Of a stretch of 38,276 nucleotides of DNA, positions 13,174-21,536 are shown piece by piece. The stretch's first letter is position 1; each line of letters opens with the position of its first letter. The stretch spans positions 1 through 38,276 of the forward strand of contig NZ_RHOJ01000024.1 in NCBI RefSeq assembly GCF_003946485.1, in the 5' to 3' direction. The position numbers and the translations under genes were made by a program. A model generated the notes under the pieces. The model was not told the origin of the DNA. It did no database searches and was given only the letters and a program-made list of their open reading frames with translations. This stretch comes from Lacticaseibacillus jixianensis (lineage in GTDB: Bacteria; Bacillota; Bacilli; Lactobacillales; Lactobacillaceae).

Positions 13174-13186
13174 CTACAAGCAGCAG

Positions 13187-14482
13187 CTAGGCTAAGCCCA
13201 CCCGCGCGAAGATTTCGGCCACGTGGCGCAGGTGGTAGTGATAATCAAAAGCGTCATCCAGGGCGGCCTGCGTCAGCCGCGACGTCACTGCCGGATCAGC
13301 TTCCAGCAGCTGCCGGAAGTCGCGGTGCTCATCCCAGGCCTGCGCCGTTTTTGGCTGGACCAGGTCGTAGGCGGCCTCGCGGCTCATCCCGGCTTCGATC
13401 AGCTTCAGCATCACCCGCTGGCTGTAGATCAGGCCGTGGGTCTTTTGCATGTTGGCCTTCATCGTCTCTGGGAACACGTCCAAGTTGGCCACGATGCCGG
13501 TGAACCGGTGCAGGATGTAATCAAGCAGGCCGGTGGCGTCTGGCAGCATCATGCGCTCAGCCGAGCTGTGCGAAATGTCGCGCTCGTGCCACAGTGGCAC
13601 GTCCTCGAGCGCCGGCGTCGCGTAACCGCGAATGATCCGGGCCAGGCCCGTGACGTTCTCCGAACTGATCGGGTTGCGCTTGTGCGGCATGGCAGAGCTG
13701 CCCTTCTGGCCGGCGTTGAAATGTTCTTCAACTTCGTGGACCTCGGTGCGCTGCAGGTGGCGGATCTCCAAAGCAAAGCGTTCAATGGACGTCGCGATCA
13801 AGGCCAGCGTCTGAATGTAGTGCGCGTGTAAGTCGCGCGGCAAGACCTGGGTGGACACCTCCTGAGCACGGATCCCCAAGTGCTCGCAGACGTACGCTTC
13901 CACTGCCGGCGGGGTGTTGGCAAAGGTGCCGACCGCGCCGGAGATCTTCCCGGCTTCAACGTCTGCAGCCGCATCGTCGAACCGCTTCAGGTCCCGCTTC
14001 AGCTCGGAGTACCAGGTCAAAAGCACGAGCCCGAACGTTGTCGGCTCGGCATGTACACCGTGGGTCCGCCCCATCATGACGGTGTCTTGAAACTCCTTGG
14101 CCCGGCGCCCGACCACGGCCAGCAAAGCCTCCAGGTCGGCGCGCAGGATGGCATTGGCCTGCTTTAAAACCGCCCCCTGCGCGGTATCGACCACGTCCGT
14201 ACTGGTCAGGCCAAAGTGGACCCATTTTTTCTCCGGGCCCAGCGACTCGGAGACGGTGCGCGTGAAGGCGACCACGTCATGGCGCGTGACGGCCTCGACC
14301 TCGTGGATCCGGTCGACGGAAAAACGGGCGTTTTGGCGCAGCGCCTTGACGTCGGTGGCCGGGATCTCCCCGAGCTGACTCCAGGCCTCTGCCGCCAGCA
14401 GCTCAACTTCGAGCCACGCCCGGTACCGGTTCTCTTCTGTCCACACCGCGGCCATCTCGGGGCGGCTGTATCGATCGATCAT
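13187..14482 (-). CDS. purB: Adenylosuccinate lyase
   Basis: Catalyses two fumarate-releasing steps in purine synthesis: SAICAR to AICAR, and adenylosuccinate to AMP. The 431-residue protein has the fumarase/aspartase superfamily signature [11 protein letters not shown] (261-271) and the conserved segments [13 protein letters not shown] (91-103) and [14 protein letters not shown] (136-149), which form the tetramer active sites. The ATG at 14482 has GAGGAGG just upstream and follows the purK stop after one base. Last gene of the xpt-pbuX-purK-purB unit, closed by a strong terminator. Confidence 0.98.
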   Translation of the reverse strand: MIDRYSRPEMAAVWTEENRYRAWLEVELLAAEAWSQLGEIPATDVKALRQNARFSVDRIHEVEAVTRHDVVAFTRTVSESLGPEKKWVHFGLTSTDVVDTAQGAVLKQANAILRADLEALLAVVGRRAKEFQDTVMMGRTHGVHAEPTTFGLVLLTWYSELKRDLKRFDDAAADVEAGKISGAVGTFANTPPAVEAYVCEHLGIRAQEVSTQVLPRDLHAHYIQTLALIATSIERFALEIRHLQRTEVHEVEEHFNAGQKGSSAMPHKRNPISSENVTGLARIIRGYATPALEDVPLWHERDISHSSAERMMLPDATGLLDYILHRFTGIVANLDVFPETMKANMQKTHGLIYSQRVMLKLIEAGMSREAAYDLVQPKTAQAWDEHRDFRQLLEADPAVTSRLTQAALDDAFDYHYHLRHVAEIFARVGLA

Positions 14483-14483
14483 G

Positions 14484-15608
14484 TTAGTCCTCCTCTGAAA
14501 GGTTCAAATGAAAGTGATCCGTCGCGTTCAAAAGCTGCGCCGCCTCGACCAGCGGCTTGTAAATGGTCATCATCCCGATCAAATCGCTGCCGCTGGGGTA
14601 AAACTCAAACTGCCAGTCCGGCTTGATCCGCACCTGGGTCATCGCCGCTCCCGCGTCTTCGGCCCGCAGCGGAATCATGACGCCGGGCCGCAGCAGGCTC
14701 AGCGCCGGCAGCGGCCACCCCAGCAAGGCGCGCAGGTGCAGGGCGACGGGACTGAAGCCGGTGGTGCTGGCCAGCACATGGTTGGTGAGCTGCGGGGCGG
14801 GGTAGATCCGCTTGACGTACAGCGACTGGTTAGCCGTCATGAACAGTTCAATGCCAAACGCGCCGGTGTAGTCCAGGTGCGCGGCGATCAGCTTCGCCAC
14901 GCGGGTGATCTCGTGATGCACGGCCTGACCGCCGGTTGCGGGCACAAAAGCTGCCTGCAGCTGATGGCGGGCAAACACGGTTTGGACCACCGGCATGACC
15001 CGGACCTCGTCGCCGCTTTTGACCACCGTCACCGCGTATTCGGTCGGCCGGTCCAGCCAGGCCTCAAGAATGTAAGGCCGCTGCTGCAACAGCTGCTGGG
15101 CGCGCTGCACGTCCGCCTGGCTGGTGAGGCGCAGCTGCTGATCGGCCCCCATGTCCTTTTGGATCGGCTTCAAGATCGCCGGCAGCCCCACGGACTCGAT
15201 CGCCTTGGTGAGGTCACTTGGCCCCACGACCTGCGCGTAGGGCAGGATGTTGACGTTCAAGTCATCGAGAAACACCATTTCCAGGTAGCGGTCCTGCGTC
15301 ACGGCCAGGATGTCGACCCCTGAGGGCAGCTGTCGTTTGGTCGTGAGCTGCGCTAAGGCATCCCCGTCCACGTTTTCGTTGGCGAACGTGACCACGGTCG
15401 CCACCTCAGCCAGCCGCGCGAGCGCCGCCGCGTCGGTCGCGTGGCCGATCAGCGGAATGTCGGCCAACGCCAGGGCGGGGTCGCTTTCGCTGGGGGCCAG
15501 CACGATCGTGTTCATCCCCATGGCCTTGGCGGCGTTCGCCATACTGTAAGCCAAGGGCCCGCCGCCAATGATGCCGATCCCAGCACCGGGTTGGATAAAA
15601 TCAGTCAT
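14484..15608 (-). CDS. purK: N5-carboxyaminoimidazole ribonucleotide synthetase
   Basis: ATP-grasp enzyme that converts AIR, bicarbonate and ATP to N5-CAIR in purine synthesis. The 374-residue protein has the N-terminal [14 protein letters not shown] (Rossmann-like), [12 protein letters not shown], and the ATP-grasp core with [15 protein letters not shown], followed by [26 protein letters not shown]. It reads as a divergent PurK; residues such as the usual EFENV are altered to ANENV. The ATG at 15608 overlaps the pbuX stop by 8 bases and has GGAAAGGG upstream, so translation is coupled to pbuX. The partner mutase gene purE, normally adjacent, is not in the window. Confidence 0.9.
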   Translation of the reverse strand: MTDFIQPGAGIGIIGGGPLAYSMANAAKAMGMNTIVLAPSESDPALALADIPLIGHATDAAALARLAEVATVVTFANENVDGDALAQLTTKRQLPSGVDILAVTQDRYLEMVFLDDLNVNILPYAQVVGPSDLTKAIESVGLPAILKPIQKDMGADQQLRLTSQADVQRAQQLLQQRPYILEAWLDRPTEYAVTVVKSGDEVRVMPVVQTVFARHQLQAAFVPATGGQAVHHEITRVAKLIAAHLDYTGAFGIELFMTANQSLYVKRIYPAPQLTNHVLASTTGFSPVALHLRALLGWPLPALSLLRPGVMIPLRAEDAGAAMTQVRIKPDWQFEFYPSGSDLIGMMTIYKPLVEAAQLLNATDHFHLNLSEED

Positions 15609-16956
15609 GATTGCCGCCCTTTCCTGACGCCGCGGGGGCGGCGCCTTCATTTAATCCATCCGCCTCTGGCAGCTCGGCCGGCGGCGTCTTTGCGTTGAAG
15701 AGCAAGTTCAGCCCCACGGCCGAAACACTGGCCAGCAGGATCCCGGAGGAGAACAGCAGCTGCAGGGTCTTCGGCAGGAACTGCACGATCTGCGGCTGCA
15801 CCGTCACGCCCAGCCCGAGCCCGATCGAAATGGCCGCCACCAGCAGGTTCTTGTCGTTATGAAAGTCGACCTGCTGCAGCATGCGGATGCCCTGAACGGC
15901 CACCATGCCGAACATGACCAGCATCGCGCCGCCCAGCACGGGACTGGGAATGATGGTCGCTAGCGCCCCGATTTTTGGCAGCAGCCCAAGCAGCACCAGA
16001 AACAGAGCAGAGAAGATCACCGGCTTGCGCGTCTTGATCCCGGACAGCTGCACGAGCCCAACGTTCTGCGAGAAGGTGGTGTACGGGAACGTGTTGAAAA
16101 TACCGCCAAGCATGACGGCAAGCCCTTCCGCCCGGTAGCCTTTCTTCAGGTCCTCACTGGTGATCTTGCGCTCCACCACGTCCCCCAGGGCGAAGAACAC
16201 GCCGGTGGATTCAACCATCGAGGTGAGCGAGATCAGGATCATCGTCGCAATCGAGCTCCACTCAAAGCGCGGGGTCCCAAAGTAAAACGGCGTCGGGACG
16301 TGAAACCAGCTGGCCGCAATGACCGGCTGGAAGGACACCATGCCAAACGCCCCCGCAAGGACCGTGCCGCCGATCAGCCCGATCAGGATCGCGATCGAGC
16401 GCACGAACCCCTTGCCCCAGACGTTAAAGGCCAAAATCAGCAGGACCGTGGCCATGCCGACCAGGACGTTGGCGCCGGAGCCGAAGCTTTTGGCCGCCAC
16501 GTTGCCCCCGCCCAGGTTTTGGAAGGCAACAGGGATCAGCGACAACCCGATCACCGTGATCAAACTGCCAGTCACCAGCGGCGGAAAGAGCCGCCGCAAC
16601 TTGGCGAACGGCCCGGCGATCAGCGCCACAAAGACGCCGGCGGCAATGATGGCGCCGTACATCGTCTGAATATTGAACTTCTGCCCGATCAGGATCAGCG
16701 GCGCCACCGCTTGAACGGCGCACCCCAACACGACGGGCAGGCGGATGCCGAAGAACTTGTTGCCAAAGACCTGCAGGGCGGTGGCGATCCCGCACATGAA
16801 AATGTCAATGGAAACGAGGTAAGTCATTTGCTCGCTTGAGAACTTCAGCGCACTCCCAATCAGGATCGGGACCAACACGGAGCCTGAATACATCGCCAAC
16901 AGGTGCTGGATCCCCAGCACCGCCGCTTTGGGCGCGGATACGTCTGGCTGCTTCAT
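15601..16956 (-). CDS. pbuX: Xanthine/purine permease, NCS2 family
   Basis: Integral membrane proton symporter of the nucleobase-cation symporter 2 family, 451 residues with about 14 hydrophobic segments. The family features GIQHLLAMYSGSVLVPILIG at the N terminus, the QNVGLVQLSGIKTRKP motif and the TSMVESTGVFFALGD stretch are present. Next to xpt this points to xanthine/guanine uptake rather than uracil. The ATG at 16956 has AGGAGG 5 nt upstream and begins 9 nt after xpt. The hydrophilic C-terminal tail is rich in Pro, Glu and Gly. Confidence 0.93.
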   Translation of the reverse strand: MKQPDVSAPKAAVLGIQHLLAMYSGSVLVPILIGSALKFSSEQMTYLVSIDIFMCGIATALQVFGNKFFGIRLPVVLGCAVQAVAPLILIGQKFNIQTMYGAIIAAGVFVALIAGPFAKLRRLFPPLVTGSLITVIGLSLIPVAFQNLGGGNVAAKSFGSGANVLVGMATVLLILAFNVWGKGFVRSIAILIGLIGGTVLAGAFGMVSFQPVIAASWFHVPTPFYFGTPRFEWSSIATMILISLTSMVESTGVFFALGDVVERKITSEDLKKGYRAEGLAVMLGGIFNTFPYTTFSQNVGLVQLSGIKTRKPVIFSALFLVLLGLLPKIGALATIIPSPVLGGAMLVMFGMVAVQGIRMLQQVDFHNDKNLLVAAISIGLGLGVTVQPQIVQFLPKTLQLLFSSGILLASVSAVGLNLLFNAKTPPAELPEADGLNEGAAPAASGKGGNHD

Positions 16957-16965
16957 CGAGTCCTC

Positions 16966-17541
16966 CTAATCTTGTTCAAAAACGACCTGACCGTTTTCAA
17001 AGGCCGCAATGCGCGCCAGGGCCTCAACGTGCACGTGGCGCTGGTCAAGCAGGGCCCGCCCCTTCTGGAAACTCTTCTCGATCACCACGCCGACTCCTTC
17101 CAGGTGGGCCTGGGCCTGACCGATGATGTCGATCAGGCCTTCAACCGCCTGACCATTGGCGAGAAAGTCGTCAATGATCAGCACCCGGTCATTGGGCCCC
17201 AAGAACTTGGTCGAAATGGCGATCGTGTTGGCCGTCTTTTTGGTGAACGAATAGACCTCTGCCGTGTACAAATGATCCTTCAACGTCAGGCTCTTGTGCT
17301 TGCGCGCAAACACGACCGGCTTGTGAAACGCCATCCCCGCGGCCAGCGCCGGGGCGATCCCCGAGCTCTCCACCGTCAGGATCTTCGTGATGTCAACGTC
17401 TTTAAAGCGCGCATGAAACTCTGCCCCTAATGCCGCCATGAGATCAGGGTCGATTTGGTGGTTCAAGAAGCTATCCACTTTGAGCACGTCCGCCCCTAGC
17501 ACCTGACCGTCTTGTCTGATGCGATCCTCAAGTAATTTCAC
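16966..17541 (-). CDS. xpt: Xanthine phosphoribosyltransferase
   Basis: Salvage enzyme converting xanthine and PRPP to XMP. The 191-residue protein has the N terminus [28 protein letters not shown] expected of Xpt and the PRPP-binding loop [13 protein letters not shown] (120-132). The GTG at 17541 gives the normal family length. The upstream ATG at 17598 overlaps the predicted -10 box and would add 19 unmatched residues. First gene of xpt-pbuX-purK-purB. Its leader is only about 41 nt, and I find no purine riboswitch or PurBox upstream. Confidence 0.95.
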   Translation of the reverse strand: MKLLEDRIRQDGQVLGADVLKVDSFLNHQIDPDLMAALGAEFHARFKDVDITKILTVESSGIAPALAAGMAFHKPVVFARKHKSLTLKDHLYTAEVYSFTKKTANTIAISTKFLGPNDRVLIIDDFLANGQAVEGLIDIIGQAQAHLEGVGVVIEKSFQKGRALLDQRHVHVEALARIAAFENGQVVFEQD

Positions 17542-17565
17542 TAACTGTCCCCATCCTTTTTCGCG

Positions 17566-17579
17566 GCCAACCGCGGTTT
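17566..17579 (-). other. Leader hairpin before the xpt ribosome-binding site
   Basis: CGCGG-TTGG-CCGCG on the minus strand, followed by AAAAAGG within the short xpt leader. Similar hairpins abut the ribosome-binding sites of rlmD and pncB. Confidence 0.45.
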
Positions 17580-17588
17580 GTTTCACAA

Positions 17589-17617
17589 ATTTTACCATAG
17601 ATGCAGGCCCTTCACAA
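17589..17617 (-). promoter_or_regulatory. xpt: Promoter of xpt-pbuX-purK-purB
   Basis: TTGTGA (17612-17617), a 17-nt spacer and an extended -10 TGG-TAAAAT (17589-17594). The transcription start is expected near 17582. Confidence 0.65.
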
Positions 17618-17732
17618 TTTGCTTTCCGGGTATTGTGTGGCTTTTGCGCTGGCGTTCCAGTCCGACCAGCCGGCCGCCACTGCCGCCGGATCCCGCCGGC
17701 ACAAGCTTAGTGGCCCCCGGCAGGCCGTAAAT

Positions 17733-17771
17733 AAAAAAATCCCGATAATTCGTCTTTAGACAAATTAATCG
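17733..17771 (-). terminator. Intrinsic terminator after the glucosaminidase gene
   Basis: AT-rich stem (17743-17754 with 17759-17771), then GGGATTTTTTTAT on the minus strand. It lies 42 nt past the glucosaminidase stop and 116 nt before the xpt promoter, so it ends the upstream unit. The 115 nt up to the xpt promoter are GC-rich with imperfect inverted repeats and no gene. Confidence 0.8.
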
Positions 17772-17813
17772 AGACAAGCCAAACATTATCGTCAAATCAG
17801 CAGCAAAACCCGA

Positions 17814-18404
17814 TCACTCATCATAGCGGTTCAAGCCGTATGCTTTGATCAGTCTGATCAGCTTGGCAGCGTACGTTGGATCCGTGGCGTAACCGGCCGT
17901 CTGCAGCGCCTTGGCCGCTGCTTCGTAGCTGGTGGCTTGCCGGACCGGATCGTACAAATGCGGGTTCCACTTGGGCCCGTTGACTAGCAGCAGGGCATGA
18001 TCCTTCATGGACGCTTCATCGCTGGGGTAGATCCGAAAGCGCGCGTCGACCGTGACCCATTTGCCGTCTTGGTACTCTTGCGTCTTCATCACCCGCGACG
18101 TGGCGGGATCGCTGCCCTTGATGCCGAAAAGGTTGTGGTACTCGCTGGCCAGCGTCGACGTCCCCCAGTCCGACTCCAGGATCGCCTGGGCCAAGGTGAT
18201 GCTCGGCAGCACCTGATACTGACCCTGCAGCGTTTGCGCGTAGGGGGCCAAGCGCTTGATGAAGGTCACATGGGCTGCCGGCGGCCGCACAGCCGGTGTT
18301 GGCTGAGGCCGGCGCAAGCGCTGACACACGCCAATCGCCAAGACGATCACCAGCGCAATGGCCAGCAGGCCCAAGGGCCGCGGCAACGACCGGCGCTTGG
18401 CCAT
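17814..18404 (-). CDS. Membrane-anchored glucosaminidase-type peptidoglycan hydrolase
   Basis: Predicted endo-beta-N-acetylglucosaminidase of glycoside hydrolase family 73. One N-terminal membrane helix (about 10-27) and a short Pro-rich linker lead to the catalytic domain. The latter carries the likely acid E77 in ITLAQAILESDWGTS, the segment EYHNLFGIKG and the C-terminal AGYATDPTYAAKLIRLI typical of the family. There are no cell-wall-binding repeats. At 196 residues it is a compact, surface-tethered enzyme facing the wall. The ATG at 18404 has GAGGAGG 4 nt upstream and shares one base with the stop of the preceding gene, so the two are co-translated. Confidence 0.88.
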   Translation of the reverse strand: MAKRRSLPRPLGLLAIALVIVLAIGVCQRLRRPQPTPAVRPPAAHVTFIKRLAPYAQTLQGQYQVLPSITLAQAILESDWGTSTLASEYHNLFGIKGSDPATSRVMKTQEYQDGKWVTVDARFRIYPSDEASMKDHALLLVNGPKWNPHLYDPVRQATSYEAAAKALQTAGYATDPTYAAKLIRLIKAYGLNRYDE

Positions 18405-18901
18405 CAGCCCTCCTCAGTCGGCGCAGGCAGCTGCGCGCGGGTCCACTCCAGCAGGGTCAGTTGCTTGCTTTCAAGCCGCTGCAGATCCTTTGCCGGCACA
18501 ATGAAGTCCAGCAAGTCGACCAGGCCGTGGCCGCCGTACGCCATCTGAATCTGCAGGTGCGCCGCCGCGTCCTTGCCCTCGGTGTGCTGCACGCGGGTCT
18601 TAACGCCGCTTTGCCGCAGCCAGGCCTGGGCGATTGTCGCCTTGGCTTCCTGGAACCGCCAGGCCACGCCCTCCTCGCTGGGCGCAGTCGCCTCCAGCAC
18701 CGCAATTTTTTGCGCCAGCATCCACTCGTAATCGGTGAAGAGGTAGCGCAAGGCCGCCCGCTGCTTATCAGTGAGGGCGGCATCGCCCGCGGCCACCGCG
18801 GCGAGCGGGATGTGCCACTTGCCAGCCAGCAGCTGCTCGCCGCGATCGGGCCGCGGCTGCAGCATCATCGCGGCAATTTCAACTAATGTCTGATCGTTCA
18901 T
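18404..18901 (-). CDS. Hypothetical protein co-translated with glucosaminidase
   Basis: 165 residues, no domain I recognise. It has no signal peptide or membrane segment, is predicted mostly helical and is rich in Ala, Gln and Leu. It contains two Trp-centred patches (FTDYEWMLAQK and GVAWRFQEAKATIAQAWLRQ), so a small soluble cytosolic protein is likely. The ATG at 18901 has GAGGTG 5-6 nt upstream. Its TGA overlaps the ATG of the glucosaminidase gene by one base, which argues for a functional link or at least fixed stoichiometry. A -10-like TAGAAT lies at 18919-18924, but the leader would be very short. Confidence 0.75.
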   Translation of the reverse strand: MNDQTLVEIAAMMLQPRPDRGEQLLAGKWHIPLAAVAAGDAALTDKQRAALRYLFTDYEWMLAQKIAVLEATAPSEEGVAWRFQEAKATIAQAWLRQSGVKTRVQHTEGKDAAAHLQIQMAYGGHGLVDLLDFIVPAKDLQRLESKQLTLLEWTRAQLPAPTEEG

Positions 18902-18953
18902 CGTATCACCTCGTCTTCATTCTAACAGAACCAGCCTGCCTCGGCGCACCGAC

Positions 18954-18981
18954 TTGACAGCGTTGCCAGTGCTAGTAATTC
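18954..18981 (+). promoter_or_regulatory. Promoter of the YkyA-like lipoprotein gene
   Basis: A perfect TTGACA (18954-18959), a 16-nt spacer and TAATTC (18976-18981), 43 nt before the GTG start. Confidence 0.55.
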
Positions 18982-19023
18982 CCCCGCAAATCAGCTAACA
19001 TAAAGCCAAGAGGGGGTGGCAAC

Positions 19024-19656
19024 GTGAAAAAACTTGGTGCACTGCTAGTCGGCCTGCTGCTTTTGAGCGGCTGTTCGGCAGCGGGGATCAATCAGAAGGC
19101 CCAACTCCAGACCACGACCAGCACCTTGCGCACGCAAGTCGGCATTCAAACCAAGATGCTGACCCTGATCGATAACGAGGCGGCCGCTTTTCCGTCCACC
19201 TTCGAGAAGGCCTACGCCAAAGATCCCACCCAGGACTTCAAAGCCGCGGGGCCCGTCGGCGTGCTGCTGACCAGCCGCGAACAGGCCTATAAGCGCCTTG
19301 AGGCCGCCCAAGAGCAAATCGAAACGGCGACCACCGCCCTGACCAAGGTCAGCTCGCAGCGCAGCCCCAACCTCCCGGAGGCGGCGCTCTCAAACGCACT
19401 GAACAGCCTGAAGCTCGCCAAACTCGACCACAAGACGTTTGACAGCTATTACAAGGAAATGAGCAGCGCGGAAACGACCTTCTTCAGCACCGTCGCCCAG
19501 GCGCCGGATGACGAGGCGGCCATCAACGCGGCGCTGGGCCGCTTGAACGAATACACCAGTTCGCTCAGCCAGCAAGCCGAGATCATTCAGGCCAACCTGC
19601 AAACCGTCACCAAAGACGTTGCCGCTTTGAGCAGCGCGGTGGCCAAAATGAAGTGA
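19024..19656 (+). CDS. YkyA-like putative cell-wall-binding lipoprotein
   Basis: 210-residue exported lipoprotein. The signal peptide ends in lipobox LLSGCS with the lipidated cysteine at residue 17. The mature part is almost entirely helical and coiled-coil-like, rich in Ala, Gln, Thr and Leu, with heptad spacing in about 75-110 and 170-210. This resembles the YkyA/putative cell-wall-binding lipoprotein family, whose molecular role is not established. The GTG at 19024 is chosen because it opens a classic MKK signal peptide and has AGGGGGTGG upstream. It is one of the few plus-strand genes and diverges from the glucosaminidase pair. Confidence 0.85.
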   Translation: MKKLGALLVGLLLLSGCSAAGINQKAQLQTTTSTLRTQVGIQTKMLTLIDNEAAAFPSTFEKAYAKDPTQDFKAAGPVGVLLTSREQAYKRLEAAQEQIETATTALTKVSSQRSPNLPEAALSNALNSLKLAKLDHKTFDSYYKEMSSAETTFFSTVAQAPDDEAAINAALGRLNEYTSSLSQQAEIIQANLQTVTKDVAALSSAVAKMK

Positions 19657-19690
19657 CGCGCCGGCCGGCTTCATGAACGCTTACCAAACA

Positions 19691-19740
19691 AAATACCCCT
19701 GCATCGCGATTCCAGTCCGAATCGTGACGCAGGGGTATTT
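19691..19740. terminator. Bidirectional terminator (GCGATTCCA family, copy C)
   Basis: A 21-22-bp near-perfect stem between convergent genes. The plus-strand tail is TATTTTTT, and the minus-strand side runs into ATTTTGTTTGG, so it can end both the YkyA-like gene and the ECF gene. The shared 9-mer is at 19706-19714. Confidence 0.88.
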
Positions 19741-19770
19741 TTTGGCTCCCCGGCTTCCGGGCCGCGGCCG

Positions 19771-20385
19771 TCAGCGGCGGGCGCGCCGGCGCACTGCGAG
19801 CAGCGCTTTACCCAAGAGCGGGGTCACCACGGCCGCCATCGCGGCCTCAGCGAGCGCATTGATCGCAAAGGCGCCGATCAACAGCCACGCCAAATTGGCG
19901 GCGCTGGCCCCGGGCACGACCTGATTGGCGCGACTGGCAAAAAACAGCCACGTGAAGGCGATCACCAGCAGCGTGTTAGTCAGCGCCCCGGCGATGCCCG
20001 CCAGAGCGAGCTTGATCGTTGTGGCGCGCCCGCCCTGCCAGCGCTTCAGCCAGTGCCGGAACACAAGCGCCGCCGCCACGCCGACCAGCACGCGCGGCAC
20101 GATCGCGATCACGGGATTTTGAAACAGCAGCAGGGTCATGGGGTCGCCAGGGGCGGTGTAGGCCTTGAACAGGCTGACCGCGCCCCAAAACAGGCCCATG
20201 GCCGCCCCGCCCGGCACGTCAAGCAGCACCCCGGCCAGAATGACCGTCAGGTGGATCGTCGAGATCGCCGGCCACGCCGGGAAAATGCGGATGTAGCCGA
20301 CCATCGGCACATAGGCCTGAAGCAGGATCAGCGCCCCCAGGATCCCAAGCAGCGTGGTCGTCGCTGTGGCGTGATGTTTTTGCAC
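19771..20385 (-). CDS. ECF transporter S component, pantothenate-type candidate
   Basis: Substrate-binding membrane subunit of an energy-coupling-factor vitamin importer, about 204 residues and 5-6 membrane helices. Features such as STIHLTVILAGVLLDVPGGAAMGLFWGAVSLFKA and FQNPVIAIVPRVLVGVAAALVF resemble the COG4684/PanT-like S components, so pantothenate is the best guess, not a certainty. No ECF ATPase or T subunit is nearby, as expected for group II systems that share one module. Start is taken as the GTG at 20385, 8 nt after AGGAGG; the GTG at 20388 is equally possible, and the one at 20394 overlaps the ribosome-binding site. The C terminus is Arg-rich. Confidence 0.82.
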   Translation of the reverse strand: MQKHHATATTTLLGILGALILLQAYVPMVGYIRIFPAWPAISTIHLTVILAGVLLDVPGGAAMGLFWGAVSLFKAYTAPGDPMTLLLFQNPVIAIVPRVLVGVAAALVFRHWLKRWQGGRATTIKLALAGIAGALTNTLLVIAFTWLFFASRANQVVPGASAANLAWLLIGAFAINALAEAAMAAVVTPLLGKALLAVRRRARR

Positions 20386-20409
20386 CACCCTCACCTCCTA
20401 ATTGCTACC

Positions 20410-20437
20410 AGTGTACCCTGAAACCAGCCGTTGGCAA
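20410..20437 (-). promoter_or_regulatory. Promoter of the ECF S-component gene
   Basis: TTGCCA (20432-20437), a 16-nt spacer and TACACT (20410-20415). It abuts the T-tract of the upstream terminator. Confidence 0.5.
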
Positions 20438-20438
20438 C

Positions 20439-20461
20439 AAAAAAACGGCTCAGAGGCCGTT
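20439..20461 (-). terminator. Terminator after the AP2-domain gene
   Basis: Stem AACGGC/GCCGTT (20444-20449 with 20456-20461), then TTTTTTT on the minus strand, 12 nt past the stop codon. Confidence 0.85.
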
Positions 20462-20473
20462 GTTCGTTCGTTG

Positions 20474-21040
20474 TTATGCCTGACGCCGCAAGAGCTGCGC
20501 CGGTGCTTGTTCAGATTGCGTACTGCATGCGGCCACCGCCGGCTCCTGTGCTTCCTTCTTTGATTCCAGCCGGTCCAAGAGCGGCACCAAGTACGTGCGC
20601 TCCGCCTGGTGGCGAGCCGCGACGGCTTCATTGAAGGAGGCAAAGGTCCGGTTCAGAACCAGGCGGCCCTTGAAGAACAGGCGCGCGTTCCATTTGCCCG
20701 CCTGCTTATCAAATGAGACCCCGGTGACCCCACTTTGGTTAGATGAACGCAGGCTCAGCGTGGCGGCCAAGTTGACGCCTTCCGTCTTGGCGAACTGGTC
20801 CTTTTGACCGATCTTCGCCGCAGTCTTGGGGTTCGAGCGAATGGCTTTGCTCATGACCTCGCGCCGGTAGCAACCACATGAGGTGGTCGTGCCCTTACGC
20901 AGGCGGTACCCGTCGACGACTGTTTTGTTGCCACAGGAACATTGGCAAAGCCAAGTGGCGTTGCCGTTTTTAGCTGCCCCGGCGTAGGCCAGCACAGTTA
21001 GCCGGCCATAGGTCTGGCCGGTCAAGTCTTTTCTTTTCAT
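20474..21040 (-). CDS. Zinc-cluster plus AP2-type DNA-binding protein of mobile-element origin
   Basis: 188 residues. The N-terminal part opens LTGQTYGRLTVL and carries five cysteines (32, 34, 36, 55, 57) in CQCSCG...TSCGC, a pattern common in phage and homing-endonuclease-associated proteins. Residues about 104-150 (SGVTGVSFDKQAGKWNARL, then TFASFNEAVAARHQAE) match the AP2/ERF-like DNA-binding domain seen in phage HNH endonucleases and integrases. No HNH nuclease motif or integrase catalytic domain follows, so it is a stand-alone DNA binder or a remnant. The C-terminal 35 residues are low complexity. The ATG at 21040 has GGGAG 10 nt upstream. It has its own promoter and terminator and sits beside an AT-rich segment and tRNA-Leu. 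Confidence 0.8.
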   Translation of the reverse strand: MKRKDLTGQTYGRLTVLAYAGAAKNGNATWLCQCSCGNKTVVDGYRLRKGTTTSCGCYRREVMSKAIRSNPKTAAKIGQKDQFAKTEGVNLAATLSLRSSNQSGVTGVSFDKQAGKWNARLFFKGRLVLNRTFASFNEAVAARHQAERTYLVPLLDRLESKKEAQEPAVAACSTQSEQAPAQLLRRQA

Positions 21041-21082
21041 TGCGTTACACTCCCTGTATTATTCAAAGTTTCCCCAACCATC

Positions 21083-21111
21083 ATTTTGACCTCATACATG
21101 AGAATCGTCAA
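21083..21111 (-). promoter_or_regulatory. Promoter of the AP2-domain gene
   Basis: TTGACG (21106-21111), a 17-nt spacer and CAAAAT (21083-21088), giving a leader of about 35 nt. Confidence 0.6.
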
Positions 21112-21190
21112 GCGAATACGAAAATTTTTCGCGGTTTTTGTAACGGACCGCGACGCAAATGTCAGGCGGGGTGAAAGGGGGAGAAATATC

Positions 21191-21270
21191 ATGAAAGATT
21201 TATGAAAACAGGTAAAATAAGCGTCCGTCTTGGCCAAAGTGCTTTGTTCGGCCGGCTTGCGCTGAAGTAA
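21191..21270 (+). CDS. Possible micro-ORF pair (4 and 22 codons), coupled by ATGA
   Basis: AAAGGGGGAG (21174-21183) is a strong ribosome-binding site 7 nt before ATG at 21191, which opens a four-residue frame (MKDL, stop at 21203-21205). Its stop overlaps, as ATGA, a second ATG at 21202. That frame encodes 22 residues, basic and moderately hydrophobic (starting MKTGKISVRLG, ending GRLALK), with stop at 21268-21270. A terminator-like structure follows 18 nt later. I could not find a clear plus-strand promoter. It could be a small peptide gene, a leader or sRNA remnant, or chance; no homologue is recognised. Confidence 0.3.
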
Positions 21271-21288
21271 GTCAGTCAATCGTTCGTT

Positions 21289-21341
21289 AATAAATAACGG
21301 TCAAAATCCTTCAACCGTTCAATTCGTGTTATTTATTTTTT
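21289..21341 (+). terminator. AT-rich nested inverted repeat with T-tract
   Basis: Outer arms AATAAATAAC and GTTATTTATT (21289-21298 with 21328-21337) enclose inner arms AACGGT/ACCGTT (21296-21301 with 21314-21319), and a T run ends the structure at 21341. Oriented as a plus-strand terminator, although no ordinary plus-strand gene precedes it. Confidence 0.45.
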
Positions 21342-21536
21342 ATGATTCATACATTCAAATGCCCAAATGATGCGCTTATGTTCGGATTTCCGGGACGCGC
21401 TCTGCCTACTTCTTTATATTTATATTTATGAATATTTTCACGAATACTGGTGGCGGACTCAGTCGCTGCTAATGCCAGCCGTCACTTGCCTGCTTTTGGG
21501 GCCCAGATGACAGCGAACGATCACGGCGCCAGCCAG

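Noticed and set aside
17542-17735. Possible purine riboswitch upstream of xpt
   Set aside because: No conserved aptamer loops or junction found. The hairpin at 17743-17771 fits better as the terminator of the preceding gene, and a good promoter lies close to xpt.
21037-21279. 80-codon minus-strand frame overlapping the AP2 gene start by ATGA
   Set aside because: TTG start without a ribosome-binding site, no recognisable protein features, and it runs across the predicted AP2 promoter.
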